Source: Haemophilus parainfluenzae
GTDB lineage: Bacteria; Pseudomonadota; Gammaproteobacteria; Enterobacterales; Pasteurellaceae
Reading direction: 5' to 3'
NCBI RefSeq assembly: GCF_900450995.1
Contig: NZ_UGHY01000002.1
Coordinates: 1,359,001 to 1,423,000 of the forward strand
Length of the DNA stretch: 64,000 nt
The position numbers were made by a program, and so were the translations under genes. This document shows, in pieces, positions 10,151 to 19,782 of the stretch. The notes below the pieces were generated by a model. It was not told the origin of the DNA. It made no database searches and saw only the letters and a program-made list of their open reading frames with translations. Within the stretch, counting starts at the first letter, position 1; the number at the start of each line of letters is the position of its first letter.

Positions 10151-11091
10151 AGATAATTTTAGCTAACCCTCGTGGATTTTGCGCGGGTGTCGATCGAGCC
10201 ATTAGCATTGTTGAATTAGCGCTTGAAATTCATGGTGCACCAATTTATGTCCGTCATGAAGTGGTGCATAACCGTTTTGTGGTGAATGGTTTGCGTGATC
10301 GTGGGGCGATTTTTGTGGAAGAATTAAGTGAAGTGCCCGATGGTGCTATTGTGATTTTTTCCGCCCACGGCGTGTCACAAGCCGTTCGTCAGGAAGCGAA
10401 AGATCGTCAGTTAAAAGTATTTGATGCAACTTGTCCGTTGGTAACCAAAGTGCATATGCAAGTGGCTCGTGCAAGCCGTAAAGGGACGAAAGCGATTTTG
10501 ATCGGACACAAAGGCCATCCCGAAGTGGAAGGCACAATGGGACAGTACAACAACGAGGAAGGTGGTATTTTCTTAATTGAAAGCGTGGAAGATATTGCTC
10601 GTTTGCCGGTTCAAGAAAGTGATGATTTAACCTTTATGACGCAAACCACACTTTCTCTTGATGATACGGCGGAAACTATCAGTGCATTGAAAGACAAATA
10701 TCCTGCTATTCAAGGCCCACATAAAAACGATATTTGCTATGCTACAACCAATCGCCAAGAAGCAGTGCGTGAATTAGCGAAACAATGTGAGCTAGTCGTG
10801 GTTGTAGGCTCAAAAAACTCATCGAATTCTAACCGTTTAGCTGAGTTGGCATCGCGTATGGGCGTGAAATCAAAATTAATTGATGATCCAAATGATGTGG
10901 CAGCAGATTGGTTTGAAGGCGTTGAAACAATTGGCGTAACAGCAGGCGCTTCAGCACCTGAAGAGTTGGTGCAATCCGTGATTGGTCGATTAAAAGAATT
11001 TGGTGCCGATACTATTGAAGAGCTTCAAGGCTTAGAAGAAAATATGTTCTTTGAAGTGCCAAAAGAGTTAAGAATAAAAGAAGTAAACTAA
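10147..11091 (+). CDS. ispH: 4-hydroxy-3-methylbut-2-enyl diphosphate reductase
   Basis: Iron-sulfur enzyme that performs the last step of the MEP isoprenoid pathway, giving IPP and DMAPP. The 314-residue product begins [19 protein letters not shown], with the first cluster cysteine in GFCAGV, the second in [11 protein letters not shown], and the third in the [10 protein letters not shown] segment. The [14 protein letters not shown] and [11 protein letters not shown] motifs are diagnostic. The start codon overlaps the lspA stop. Confidence 0.98.
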   Translation: MKIILANPRGFCAGVDRAISIVELALEIHGAPIYVRHEVVHNRFVVNGLRDRGAIFVEELSEVPDGAIVIFSAHGVSQAVRQEAKDRQLKVFDATCPLVTKVHMQVARASRKGTKAILIGHKGHPEVEGTMGQYNNEEGGIFLIESVEDIARLPVQESDDLTFMTQTTLSLDDTAETISALKDKYPAIQGPHKNDICYATTNRQEAVRELAKQCELVVVVGSKNSSNSNRLAELASRMGVKSKLIDDPNDVAADWFEGVETIGVTAGASAPEELVQSVIGRLKEFGADTIEELQGLEENMFFEVPKELRIKEVN

Positions 11092-11100
11092 TTCTATTAA

Positions 11101-11131
11101 AAAAGTGCGGTTAATTTACCGCACTTTTTTT
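11101..11131. terminator. Bidirectional terminator built from an inverted uptake-signal pair
   Basis: AAAAGTGCGGT and ACCGCACTTTTTT form an eleven-base stem with a six-base loop and T runs on both strands. It separates the convergent ispH and DUF305 genes. Confidence 0.85.
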
Positions 11132-11139
11132 GTGTTATT

Positions 11140-11511
11140 TTATTTTTTATTGTGCACTTTAAGCCATTTTTGCATTTGTTCAATTTCTGCTTGTTGAGCG
11201 TTAATAATATTCTCAGCAAGCTTACGCATCTCAGGATCTTTTCCGTATTTTAATTCAACTTCTGCCATTTTTACTGCACCAATATGGTGTGGCAACATAC
11301 CTGCTGCAAAAGCAACATCAGGATCTTTATATTGCGCAGCTGCCATCATGTCTTGATGCATTTGATTCATACCTTGCATAAATTCTTGTTGCATTGCAGA
11401 ATCTGTCGACATTGGCATATTCATGTGTGCTTGATGCGGTTGTTCATTAGCTTGGGCATAAATTGAAACTGCAGCAGCGCTAAGTGTGATAAAAGTCATA
11501 AGTTTTTTCAT
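11140..11511 (-). CDS. DUF305-family periplasmic protein
   Basis: 123-residue exported protein. The N-terminus MKKLMTFITLSAAAVSIYAQA is a Sec signal peptide. The mature part holds the DUF305 core MLPHHIGAVKMAEVELKYGKDPEMRKLA and is rich in Met and His (HMNMPMST, MQGMNQMHQDMM). Some DUF305 proteins bind copper or other metals, and the Met/His content fits that, but no function can be assigned from this sequence. It is a single gene, transcribed toward ispH, with a ribosome site (GGAG) before the ATG. Confidence 0.85.
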   Translation of the reverse strand: MKKLMTFITLSAAAVSIYAQANEQPHQAHMNMPMSTDSAMQQEFMQGMNQMHQDMMAAAQYKDPDVAFAAGMLPHHIGAVKMAEVELKYGKDPEMRKLAENIINAQQAEIEQMQKWLKVHNKK

Positions 11512-11642
11512 GTTTTTCTCCTATGTGATAACTGAATGAGCACCAATCATAAACGTTAACCTAAGGTTAAGGTCAATATTTATTCCGAAAATTTTTGGTG
11601 AAATGCTAAAATAAGACAATGTTTGATATGAGGGACAGAATC

Positions 11643-12242
11643 ATGAAACAAAAAATTGTGCTTGCCACAGGTAATAAAGGCAAAGTAAAAGAAATGGCGG
11701 ATGTATTAGCTAATTTCGGTTTTGAAGTGATTGCTCAAACGGATTTAGGCATCGAAAGCCCCGAGGAAACTGGCTTAACGTTTGTCGAAAATGCGATCCT
11801 TAAAGCACGCTATGCGGCTGAAAAATCAGGGTTGCCGGCAATAGCGGATGATTCCGGTCTCGTGGTAGATGCGTTAAATGGTGCGCCAGGATTGTATTCT
11901 GCACGTTATGCTGGAGTAGATGGTGATGAAGCCGACGCGAAAAATCGTGAAAAATTACTGACAGAATTATCCGATGTTCCATCTGAACGTCGCCAAGCAA
12001 AATTTGTGAGTACGATTGTGTTATTGCAACACCCAAGTGATCCTTCTCCAATCATTGCTCAAGGTGAATGTGATGGGAAGATTATTTATGAAGAGAAAGG
12101 TGAAAATGGCTTTGGTTATGATTCGCTCTTTTTTAGCCCAGAAAAAGGCTGTACTTTTGCAGAATTAGAAACCGTAGAGAAAAAGAAAATCTCTCATCGT
12201 GCGAAGGCATTAGCTGTTTTAAAATCAAAATTAAGCGTCTAA
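11643..12242 (+). CDS. rdgB: dITP/XTP pyrophosphatase (RdgB/HAM1)
   Basis: Hydrolyses non-canonical purine triphosphates (dITP, XTP) to monophosphates and pyrophosphate, which keeps them out of DNA. The 199-residue product has all family motifs: [12 protein letters not shown] at the N-terminus, the [25 protein letters not shown] active-site block, [10 protein letters not shown] and SHRAKAL. I placed the start at ATG 11643 because it begins with [11 protein letters not shown], and the GAGGG ribosome site lies eight bases upstream. The gene is followed by an uptake signal and then the ybjQ-like gene. Confidence 0.96.
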   Translation: MKQKIVLATGNKGKVKEMADVLANFGFEVIAQTDLGIESPEETGLTFVENAILKARYAAEKSGLPAIADDSGLVVDALNGAPGLYSARYAGVDGDEADAKNREKLLTELSDVPSERRQAKFVSTIVLLQHPSDPSPIIAQGECDGKIIYEEKGENGFGYDSLFFSPEKGCTFAELETVEKKKISHRAKALAVLKSKLSV

Positions 12243-12280
12243 AGTGCGGTTAATTTTTAACGAGAATTTAAGGATACAAA

Positions 12281-12598
12281 ATGATTGTGACAACAACTCC
12301 TAATGTCGAAGGGAAACAAATCGTAGAATATAAACAAGTCGTCTTCGGTGAGGTGATTGCGGGTGCCAATTTCATGCGTGATTTCTTTGCTGGCATTACG
12401 GATGTGATTGGTGGGCGTTCTAGTGTTTATGAGCGTCGTATTAGTCGTGCACGTCAAGATGCGTTGAAAGAACTAGAAGAAAAAGCGTATGCCTTGGGTG
12501 CTAATGCTATTGTTGGCGTGGAAGTTAACTACACAACAGTGGGCACGAAAAGCATGTTTATGGTGATTGCAAGTGGCACGGCAGTGGTGGTGCGCTAA
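12281..12598 (+). CDS. ybjQ: YbjQ/UPF0145 family protein
   Basis: 105-residue protein of the YbjQ (DUF74) family, known as small pentameric beta-rich proteins of unknown function. It contains the diagnostic stretches [51 protein letters not shown] and the GTAVVV C-terminus. It follows rdgB by 38 bases and may share its transcript. I do not assign a biochemical role. Confidence 0.9.
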   Translation: MIVTTTPNVEGKQIVEYKQVVFGEVIAGANFMRDFFAGITDVIGGRSSVYERRISRARQDALKELEEKAYALGANAIVGVEVNYTTVGTKSMFMVIASGTAVVVR

Positions 12599-12626
12599 GG
12601 TCGTTTTTTCATTTGCTTAAATGTAA

Positions 12627-12649
12627 TTTTTGCGATCAGGATCGCAAAA
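12627..12649. promoter_or_regulatory. CRP-S (Sxy-dependent competence) site upstream of comE1
   Basis: The sequence is a run of T, then TGCGATC-AG-GATCGCA, then a run of A: a near-perfect palindrome. It has the T4-G-C core that marks CRP-S sites, which need both CRP and Sxy and define the competence regulon of Pasteurellaceae. It lies 94 bases before the comE1 ATG. An uptake signal core (12648-12656) abuts it directly. Confidence 0.88.
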
Positions 12650-12742
12650 GTGCGGTCAATTTCTTGCGTGTTTTTGGAGTTTCTTAAAAATATCGCTGTT
12701 GATATGAGTCAACGGTACTTTTTGTTAATAAAGGGCATTTTT

Positions 12743-13105
12743 ATGAAATTGATGAAACATTTATTTAGTTCATTATTTATTGCAGGCGCGATGTTGAATA
12801 CACAAGCAATTGCAGAAGAAAAGACAGCAGAGCAGGCTCAACCGCAAACGCAAGTGCAGCAACAAACTGCTGTGCAAGCACCATCACAAACTGTACAACA
12901 AACAGTGAGTGATAAATTAAATATCAATACCGCTAGTGCATCAGAAATTCAAAAAGCATTGATTGGTATTGGGGCGAAAAAAGCAGAAGCCATTGTGCAA
13001 TATCGTGAAAAACATGGTAATTTCACCGTGGCAGAACAACTACTTGAAGTACAAGGCATTGGCAAAGCCACGCTAGAGAAAAACCGAGATCGTATCGTGT
13101 TTTAA
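12743..13105 (+). CDS. comE1: ComE1/ComEA competence DNA-binding protein
   Basis: Periplasmic helix-hairpin-helix protein that holds incoming DNA during natural transformation. The ATG at 12743 gives a Sec signal peptide ([18 protein letters not shown]...QAIA), a Gln/Thr-rich linker, and a C-terminal double HhH domain ([52 protein letters not shown]), 120 residues in all. A longer in-frame start exists upstream but would hide the signal peptide. The CRP-S site upstream supports competence regulation. Confidence 0.95.
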   Translation: MKLMKHLFSSLFIAGAMLNTQAIAEEKTAEQAQPQTQVQQQTAVQAPSQTVQQTVSDKLNINTASASEIQKALIGIGAKKAEAIVQYREKHGNFTVAEQLLEVQGIGKATLEKNRDRIVF

Positions 13106-13123
13106 TGTTGTTATTTTTATATG

Positions 13124-13153
13124 AAAAGCGGAATAGTGATATTCCGCTTTTTT
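13124..13153 (+). terminator. Intrinsic terminator after comE1
   Basis: AAAAGCGGAAT pairs with ATTCCGCTTTT across a six-base loop and is followed by T-rich sequence. Confidence 0.8.
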
Positions 13154-13317
13154 ATTTTTGAACAGAAAATTTACCAAAACTTGCAAAATATCAAATTTTT
13201 TTGGAATAAGTCGGGGAATCCTTGCAATGGTTTTTTAAGAGAGTAGAATACCAAACGGGTATAGGAATACCTATGTTGTAGTATAAGAAATAATAAACCA
13301 ACTATTTGGAGTTAGAT

Positions 13318-14172
13318 ATGGCATCAGAAAATTTAAATCAATCTTCTGTTGCTCTCACACCAGTTGAAGCAACGGATTATGCTGAAAGCGTCGCTGCGTA
13401 TAAAGCGCAAAAACGCCCATTTTTATCATTTCTGTCTGGTATTAGTGCTGGGGCTTGTATTGCTTTAGCCTTTGTATTCTATACGACGACACAAACAGCA
13501 AGCGCAGGAGCGCCTTGGGGATTAACCAAGTTAGTCGGTGGGTTAGTTTTCTCTTTAGGCGTAATTATGGTAGTAATTTTAGGATCTGAATTATTCACCT
13601 CTTCTACTTTAACCTTAGTTGCTCGCGTAGGCGGTAAGATAACCACAACGCAAATGATCCGAAATTGGATTGTGGTATATTTGGGCAACTTTGTGGGCGG
13701 TTTATTTATTGCTGCAGTGATTTGGTTTGGGGGACAAACCATGGCAGCAAATGGTCAATGGGGTTTAACCATTTTGGCTACCGCTCAGCATAAGATTCAC
13801 CATACTTGGTTTGAAGCATTTAACCTTGGTATTTTATGTAACATTATGGTGTGTGTAGCGGTATGGATGTCTTATTCCGGTAAAACTGTTACAGATAAAG
13901 CATTTATTATGATTATGCCGATTGGTTTATTTGTTGCATCAGGTTTTGAACACTGTGTGGCAAATATGTTTATGATTCCACTAGGCATTATTACAGCTCA
14001 TTCTAGTACGCCAGAATTTTGGCAACAAATTGGTATAGATCCAATGAAATATGCAGACTTAGATCTTTATCATTTCATTGTGAAGAATTTAATTCCCGTA
14101 ACGTTGGGCAACATTGTGGGTGGCGCAGTTTGTATCGGCTTATTCCAACGTTATTTAACTAAAGCTCACTAA
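13318..14172 (+). CDS. focA: Formate channel/transporter FocA
   Basis: Pentameric formate-nitrite transporter of the inner membrane that exports or imports formate during mixed-acid fermentation. Six hydrophobic segments and the FNT-family stretches FLSGISAGACIALAF, GSELFTSSTL, WIVVYLGNFVGG and FEHCVANMFMIPLG are present. The start is ATG 13318 (MASENLNQ) with a GGAG ribosome site; four more in-frame codons lie upstream. Length is 284 residues. pflB follows after 55 bases, forming the usual focA-pflB operon. Confidence 0.96.
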   Translation: MASENLNQSSVALTPVEATDYAESVAAYKAQKRPFLSFLSGISAGACIALAFVFYTTTQTASAGAPWGLTKLVGGLVFSLGVIMVVILGSELFTSSTLTLVARVGGKITTTQMIRNWIVVYLGNFVGGLFIAAVIWFGGQTMAANGQWGLTILATAQHKIHHTWFEAFNLGILCNIMVCVAVWMSYSGKTVTDKAFIMIMPIGLFVASGFEHCVANMFMIPLGIITAHSSTPEFWQQIGIDPMKYADLDLYHFIVKNLIPVTLGNIVGGAVCIGLFQRYLTKAH

Positions 14173-14227
14173 TGTACTAACGAACTAAACAAGACTTATT
14201 TTTTATCAATTAAAAAAGGAAATGACT

Positions 14228-16540
14228 ATGTCAGAACTTAATGAAGCACAAAAAGTTGCGTGGGCAGGGTTCGTTGCCGGTGATTGGCAAGAAAACGTCA
14301 ACGTGCGTGATTTTATTCAAAAGAACTACACCCCGTATGAAGGTGATGATTCTTTCTTAGCAGGTCCAACCGAAGCGACAACAAAACTTTGGGAAACCGT
14401 AATGGAAGGAATTAAAGTTGAAAACCGCACACATGCGCCATTAGACTTTGACGAACATACGCCTTCAACGATTACTTCTCACGCACCAGGTTATATCAAT
14501 AAAGACTTAGAGAAAATCGTAGGTCTTCAAACTGATGCTCCATTAAAACGTGCCATTATGCCATTTGGTGGTATTAAAATGGTGGAAGGTTCATGTAAAG
14601 TTTACGGTCGTGAATTAAATCCTGAAGTGAAAAAAATCTTCACTGAATACCGTAAAACACATAACCAAGGTGTATTCGATGTTTATACGCCAGATATTTT
14701 ACGTTGCCGTAAATCAGGTGTATTAACCGGTCTTCCAGATGCTTACGGTCGTGGCCGTATTATCGGTGACTACCGTCGTGTAGCACTTTACGGTGTAGAC
14801 TTCTTAATGAAAGATAAATACGCACAATTCTCTTCTTTACAAAAAGACTTAGAAGATGGCGTAAATCTTGAAGCAACTATCCGTTTACGTGAAGAAATCG
14901 CAGAACAACACCGTGCATTAGGCCAAATGAAACAAATGGCAGCAAGCTACGGTTACGATATTTCTAACCCTGCAACTAATGCTAAAGAAGCAATTCAATG
15001 GATGTACTTTGCTTACTTAGCAGCAATCAAATCACAAAACGGTGCAGCGATGTCATTTGGTCGTACTGCAACCTTTATCGATATCTATATCGAACGTGAT
15101 TTAAAAGCGGGTAAAATTACTGAAACTGAAGCGCAAGAATTAGTTGACCACTTAGTCATGAAACTTCGTATGGTTCGTTTCTTACGTACACCTGAATACG
15201 ATCAATTATTCTCTGGTGACCCAATGTGGGCAACTGAAACCATCGCAGGTATGGGTTTAGATGGCCGTACATTAGTAACCAAAAATACATTCCGTATTTT
15301 ACACACTCTTTACAACATGGGTACTTCTCCAGAACCAAACTTAACGATTCTTTGGTCTGAACAATTACCTGAAAACTTCAAACGTTTCTGTGCGAAAGTA
15401 TCGATTGATACCTCATCTGTTCAATACGAAAACGATGATTTAATGCGTCCAGACTTCAACAATGATGACTATGCAATCGCATGTTGTGTATCACCAATGG
15501 TTGTTGGTAAACAAATGCAATTCTTCGGTGCTCGTGCAAACTTAGCGAAAACATTGTTATACGCAATCAACGGCGGTATCGATGAAAAATTAGGTATGCA
15601 AGTAGGTCCGAAAACTGCACCAATCACTGATGAAGTGTTAGATTTCGACACCGTAATGACTCGTATGGACAGCTTTATGGATTGGTTGGCAAAACAATAT
15701 GTGACAGCCTTAAACATCATCCACTACATGCACGATAAATATTCATACGAAGCAGCATTAATGGCATTACATGATCGTGATGTATACCGTACTATGGCTT
15801 GTGGTATCGCAGGTCTTTCTGTTGCGGCAGACTCACTTTCTGCAATTAAATATGCGAAAGTTAAACCTGTTCGTGGCGACATCAAAGATAAAGATGGCAA
15901 TGTTGTAGCAAGCAACGTAGCGATCGACTTCGAAATCGAAGGTGAATATCCACAATATGGTAATAATGACAACCGTGTAGATGATATCGCTTGTGATTTA
16001 GTTGAACGTTTCATGAAGAAAATTCAAAAACTTAAAACTTACCGCAATGCTGTGCCTACACAGTCTGTATTAACCATTACTTCTAACGTGGTTTATGGTA
16101 AGAAAACAGGTAACACTCCAGATGGTCGTCGTGCAGGCGCGCCATTCGGACCTGGTGCAAACCCAATGCATGGTCGTGACCAAAAAGGTGCGGTAGCATC
16201 ATTAACTTCTGTAGCTAAACTTCCATTTGCTTACGCGAAAGATGGTATTTCTTATACCTTCTCAATCGTACCAAATGCGTTAGGTAAAGATCCAGAAGCA
16301 CAACGTCGCAACCTTGCGGGCTTAATGGATGGTTACTTCCACCACGAAGCGGAAGTAGAAGGTGGTCAACACTTAAATGTGAACGTGTTAAACCGTGAAA
16401 TGTTATTAGATGCAATGGAAAATCCGGATAAATATCCGCAATTAACCATTCGTGTATCTGGTTACGCAGTACGTTTCAACTCTTTAACTAAAGAGCAACA
16501 ACAAGACGTCGTCACTCGTACATTCACAGAATCGTTCTAA
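14228..16540 (+). CDS. pflB: Pyruvate formate-lyase
   Basis: Glycyl-radical enzyme that splits pyruvate with CoA into acetyl-CoA and formate under anaerobic conditions. The 770-residue sequence is very close to the E. coli enzyme along its whole length. The active-site cysteine pair is in AIACCVSPM and the radical glycine is in the C-terminal [12 protein letters not shown]. The start is taken at ATG 14228 (MSELNEAQK), matching the family, rather than ATG 14222. Codon use is strongly biased, as expected for a highly expressed gene. A strong terminator follows, and its activase gene pflA lies next. Confidence 0.98.
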   Translation: MSELNEAQKVAWAGFVAGDWQENVNVRDFIQKNYTPYEGDDSFLAGPTEATTKLWETVMEGIKVENRTHAPLDFDEHTPSTITSHAPGYINKDLEKIVGLQTDAPLKRAIMPFGGIKMVEGSCKVYGRELNPEVKKIFTEYRKTHNQGVFDVYTPDILRCRKSGVLTGLPDAYGRGRIIGDYRRVALYGVDFLMKDKYAQFSSLQKDLEDGVNLEATIRLREEIAEQHRALGQMKQMAASYGYDISNPATNAKEAIQWMYFAYLAAIKSQNGAAMSFGRTATFIDIYIERDLKAGKITETEAQELVDHLVMKLRMVRFLRTPEYDQLFSGDPMWATETIAGMGLDGRTLVTKNTFRILHTLYNMGTSPEPNLTILWSEQLPENFKRFCAKVSIDTSSVQYENDDLMRPDFNNDDYAIACCVSPMVVGKQMQFFGARANLAKTLLYAINGGIDEKLGMQVGPKTAPITDEVLDFDTVMTRMDSFMDWLAKQYVTALNIIHYMHDKYSYEAALMALHDRDVYRTMACGIAGLSVAADSLSAIKYAKVKPVRGDIKDKDGNVVASNVAIDFEIEGEYPQYGNNDNRVDDIACDLVERFMKKIQKLKTYRNAVPTQSVLTITSNVVYGKKTGNTPDGRRAGAPFGPGANPMHGRDQKGAVASLTSVAKLPFAYAKDGISYTFSIVPNALGKDPEAQRRNLAGLMDGYFHHEAEVEGGQHLNVNVLNREMLLDAMENPDKYPQLTIRVSGYAVRFNSLTKEQQQDVVTRTFTESF

Positions 16541-16584
16541 AACACGATAAAATTTAACCGCACTTTAGCGGGAACATAAAAATT

Positions 16585-16616
16585 ATGAGCCTGATTTAAG
16601 TCAGGCTCATTTTTTA
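16585..16616 (+). terminator. Intrinsic terminator after pflB
   Basis: ATGAGCCTGA and TCAGGCTCAT form a perfect ten-base stem with a six-base loop followed by TTTTTAT. Confidence 0.92.
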
Positions 16617-16669
16617 TAGACGATATTTTTGGTAAAATTTAGCTATATTCATTTTTTGGAAATTTATGT

Positions 16670-17410
16670 ATGTCTGTTTTAGGAAGAATTCATTCTTTTG
16701 AATCCTGTGGCACCGTGGATGGCCCGGGGATTCGCTTTATTTTATTTATGCAAGGCTGTTTAATGCGTTGCAAATATTGTCACAACCGTGATACTTGGGA
16801 TCTTGAAGGTGGTCGCGAAATCAGTGTTGAAGAGCTCATGAAAGAAGTGGTGAGTTATCGCCATTTTATGAATGCGACCGGTGGTGGTGTAACAGCATCA
16901 GGTGGTGAGGCCATTCTTCAAGCTGAGTTTGTACGAGATTGGTTCCGAGCTTGTAAAGCAGAAGGCATTAATACTTGTTTAGATACTAATGGGTTTGTAC
17001 GTCATTATGATCACATTATTGATGAACTAATCGATGTAACCGATCTTGTGTTGCTTGATTTAAAAGAACTGAACGATCAAGTGCACCAAAACCTGATTGG
17101 TGTACCAAATAAACGGACGCTTGAGTTTGCGAAATATCTGCAAAAACGTAATCAGCGAACCTGGATTCGTTATGTCGTGGTACCCGGTTATACAGATAGC
17201 GACCATGATATTCATTTATTAGGGCAATTTATTGAAGGTATGACCAATATTGAAAAAGTCGAACTTCTTCCTTATCATCGATTAGGCGCCCACAAATGGA
17301 AAACCCTTGGGTTTGACTATGAACTCGAAGATGTATTGCCTCCGACAAAAGAGTCGCTTGAGCATATCAAAAATATCTTAGAGGGATACGGACATACCGT
17401 AAAATACTAG
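16670..17410 (+). CDS. pflA: Pyruvate formate-lyase activating enzyme
   Basis: Radical-SAM enzyme that puts the glycyl radical on PflB. The 246-residue product has the CxxxCxxC cluster motif in [15 protein letters not shown], preceded by [21 protein letters not shown], and the [17 protein letters not shown]-binding block. Length and order after pflB match other Pasteurellaceae. It has its own short promoter region after the pflB terminator. Confidence 0.97.
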   Translation: MSVLGRIHSFESCGTVDGPGIRFILFMQGCLMRCKYCHNRDTWDLEGGREISVEELMKEVVSYRHFMNATGGGVTASGGEAILQAEFVRDWFRACKAEGINTCLDTNGFVRHYDHIIDELIDVTDLVLLDLKELNDQVHQNLIGVPNKRTLEFAKYLQKRNQRTWIRYVVVPGYTDSDHDIHLLGQFIEGMTNIEKVELLPYHRLGAHKWKTLGFDYELEDVLPPTKESLEHIKNILEGYGHTVKY

Positions 17411-17464
17411 GCGATAGTGTCAAACGGTAAACAGCAAGCTTCAGTAAGCTTTAAGGAGAGAAAA

Positions 17465-17968
17465 ATGAAAAAATTGGCATTAACGTTTTTAGGTGTAGCC
17501 CTTTTAGCAGGCTGTTCAGCTGTTCAACCGCCACTTCCTCAAGAAGAGGTGAAACTAAGCCCACCTTCTAAAGATAGAGTGGGTTATGTTCGATTGGTAA
17601 AAGATAAAAATTACTACATTGATGCTGATTCTATTTGGGTCGATAACCAAGATTTAAACCAAGTGCATTTTGATGCGGTAGTGAATTTGGATAAAGGCTT
17701 ATATGTGTATCCAAACGAAACTAGACGTTATGCACGTTCTGTTCGCCAATATAAAATCTTAAACTGTAAGAACTACCATTTAACCCAAGTTCGTACCGAT
17801 TTTTATGATGATTTCTGGGGTGAAGGTTTGCGTGCTGCACCGAAAAAACAAGAGAAATACACAATCAGCTTGAAGCCTAATACAACGCTTTATGCGGCGG
17901 CACAAATCATTTGTGTGAACTCAGATAGAAAACCTTCTTTAGAATTAGAAGGCTCAAAAGCGAAATAA
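17465..17968 (+). CDS. Surface lipoprotein, protein E adhesin homologue
   Basis: A 167-residue lipoprotein; the lipobox LLAGC places the lipidated cysteine at residue 17. The mature part (GYVRLVKDKNYYIDADSIWVDN, VHFDAVVNLDKGLYVYPNE, RRYARSVRQYKILNCKNYHLTQ, FWGEGLRAAPKK) is a clear match to H. influenzae protein E (surface-adhesin E family), which is reported to bind vitronectin, laminin and plasminogen. I chose ATG 17465 because it starts the signal peptide and has an AAGGAG ribosome site. It lies downstream of pflA, the same neighbour as I recall in H. influenzae. Whether this homologue is an adhesin in this species is inference. Confidence 0.9.
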   Translation: MKKLALTFLGVALLAGCSAVQPPLPQEEVKLSPPSKDRVGYVRLVKDKNYYIDADSIWVDNQDLNQVHFDAVVNLDKGLYVYPNETRRYARSVRQYKILNCKNYHLTQVRTDFYDDFWGEGLRAAPKKQEKYTISLKPNTTLYAAAQIICVNSDRKPSLELEGSKAK

Positions 17969-17978
17969 TCAATCAAAG

Positions 17979-18005
17979 TGCGGTTAGAAATAACCGCATT
18001 TTTTA
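17979..18005 (+). terminator. Intrinsic terminator after the protein E gene
   Basis: TGCGGTTA-GAAA-TAACCGCA is a perfect eight-base stem with a GAAA tetraloop, followed by a T run. The left arm overlaps an uptake signal. Confidence 0.85.
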
Positions 18006-18035
18006 TCTCTATGAAACTAATGAGCAGGCAATAAA

Positions 18036-18065
18036 AAACGGCCAATATTTATCAAATATTGACCG
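18036..18065 (-). terminator. Intrinsic terminator after efp
   Basis: On the minus strand CGGTCAATATTT pairs with AATATTGGCCG over a four-base loop and is followed by TTTTTTAT. Confidence 0.82.
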
Positions 18066-18089
18066 ATCTTTTTATCTCTCAATGAAAGA

Positions 18090-18656
18090 TTATTTCACAC
18101 GAGAAACGTATTCGCCTGAACGAGTATCAACTTTGATTACTTCGCCGATTTGAACGAAAAGAGGTACTTTCACCACTGCACCAGTGCTTAATGTTGCAGG
18201 TTTACCACCTGTACCCGCAGTATCACCTTTAAGACCTGGGTCGGTATCGATGATTTCTAATTCTACGAAGTTTGGTGGGGTAACAGTAATTGGCGCACCG
18301 TTCCATAAAGTCACGATACAATCTGCTTGGTCTAATAACCATTTTTCAGCATCACCTACTGCTTTTGCATCAGCAGAGTATTGTTCAAATGTTTCTGGGT
18401 GCATGAAGTACCAGAATGCATCATCTTTGTATGAATAAGTCAGGTTAAGATCCATAACATCAGCAGCTTCAACCGAAGTACCAGATTTGAAGTTTACATC
18501 TAATACTTTGCCTGAAATTAATTTACGAATACGAGTACGAGTAAAAGCTTGGCCTTTACCTGGTTTAACGAATTCGTTTTCAACGATCACACAAGGCTCA
18601 CCGTCTTGCATAAATTTTAGACCTGGTTTGAAATCACTGGTAGTATATGTAGCCAT
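18090..18656 (-). CDS. efp: Translation elongation factor P
   Basis: EF-P rescues ribosomes stalled on polyproline stretches. The 188-residue product shows the three KOW/OB-like domains and the modification loop KPGKGQA with the acceptor lysine at position 34, the type that is beta-lysylated by EpmA/EpmB. It is divergent from epmB, whose start codon lies about 35 bases away, so the two share a promoter region. Length is standard. Confidence 0.98.
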   Translation of the reverse strand: MATYTTSDFKPGLKFMQDGEPCVIVENEFVKPGKGQAFTRTRIRKLISGKVLDVNFKSGTSVEAADVMDLNLTYSYKDDAFWYFMHPETFEQYSADAKAVGDAEKWLLDQADCIVTLWNGAPITVTPPNFVELEIIDTDPGLKGDTAGTGGKPATLSTGAVVKVPLFVQIGEVIKVDTRSGEYVSRVK

Positions 18657-18692
18657 ATTAAAAATATCCTAAAAAATAGAGATTGTTTGAAA

Positions 18693-19708
18693 GTGCGTAT
18701 TTTAACCCGAAATATTGCGATTAGAGAAGAACAAAATTGGTTAGAAACCCTAAAAAATGCGATTTCTGATCCGAAAATCTTATTAAAAACCTTAAATTTG
18801 CCCGTTGAAGATTTTGCCGAGGACATCGCTGCTCGTAAACTTTTTGCTATGAGAGTGCCTTTGCCTTTTGTTGAAAAAATGGAAAAAGGGAACCCTAAAG
18901 ACCCACTTTTTTTGCAAGTGATGACGGCTCAACAAGAATTTATTGAAGCGGAGGGTTTTGGCCAAGATCCTTTAGATGAGCAGCAAAAAAATGCCGTGCC
19001 TAATATTCTGCATAAATACCAAAATCGCTTGCTATTCATGGCAAAAGGGGGCTGTGCAGTCAATTGTCGTTATTGCTTCCGTCGTCATTTTCCTTATGAT
19101 CAAAACCCAGGCAATAAAACCAGTTGGCAACAAGCAATAGACTATATTGCCGTACATTCTGAAATCGAAGAAGTGATTTTTTCAGGCGGCGATCCGATGA
19201 TGACGAAGGATAGTGAATGGGTGTGGCTATTAGAACGCCTTGAAAAAATACCGCACTTACAACGTTTACGTATTCACTCTCGTTTACCTGTCGTGATTCC
19301 AGAGCGCATTACGGATGAATTTTGTGATTTATTGCTAAAAAGCCCATTACAAGCAGTGTTTGTGACACATATCAATCATCCAAATGAAATTGATGAAGAA
19401 CTTGCTTTCGCTATGCAAAAACTGGCAGGCGCTAAGGTCACGTTACTCAATCAATCAGTCCTTTTAAAGGATGTGAATGATAACCCACATACATTAAAAG
19501 CATTGAGCGATAAGCTGTTTCAATCGGGAATCCTGCCTTATTACTTGCATTTGTTGGATAAAGTGCAGGGGCAAGTCATTTCTATATTTCAGATGAGAAA
19601 GCGTTACAAATTTATAAAGAATTGCAGGCGATCACTTCTGGCTATTTAGTGCCCAAATTAGCACGAGAAATCGGTGGCGAGCCAAATAAGACTTTATACA
19701 CAGCTTAA
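18693..19708 (+). pseudogene. epmB: EF-P lysine 2,3-aminomutase EpmB, frameshifted near the 3' end
   Basis: Radical-SAM, PLP-dependent enzyme that makes (R)-beta-lysine for EF-P modification. The cluster motif is in GGCAVNCRYCFRRHFPYD, followed by VIFSGGDPMMTKD and HLLDKVQG. The frame then goes out of register at a G run (19568-19571, four G where five are expected), so the annotated frame would end with an unrelated tail. In the next frame the family ending continues (FYISDEKALQIYKELQ, SGYLVPKLAREIGGEPNKTLYTA) to TAA 19706-19708. With one added G the protein is 338 residues, the normal length. The start is GTG 18693 (MRILTRN) or TTG 18687. Next to efp, its substrate gene. Confidence 0.9.
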
Positions 19709-19782
19709 GATCCGATAAAATACGATTCAATTTTTCACCGCACTTTTGTGCGATCTTTAGTTTAGCAAATCGAGGTAATACC

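Noticed and set aside
13258..13275. GGTAT/ATACC palindrome upstream of focA as an FNR or ArcA site
   Set aside because: It does not match TTGAT-N4-ATCAA, and the stem is short. No FNR box was found by eye.
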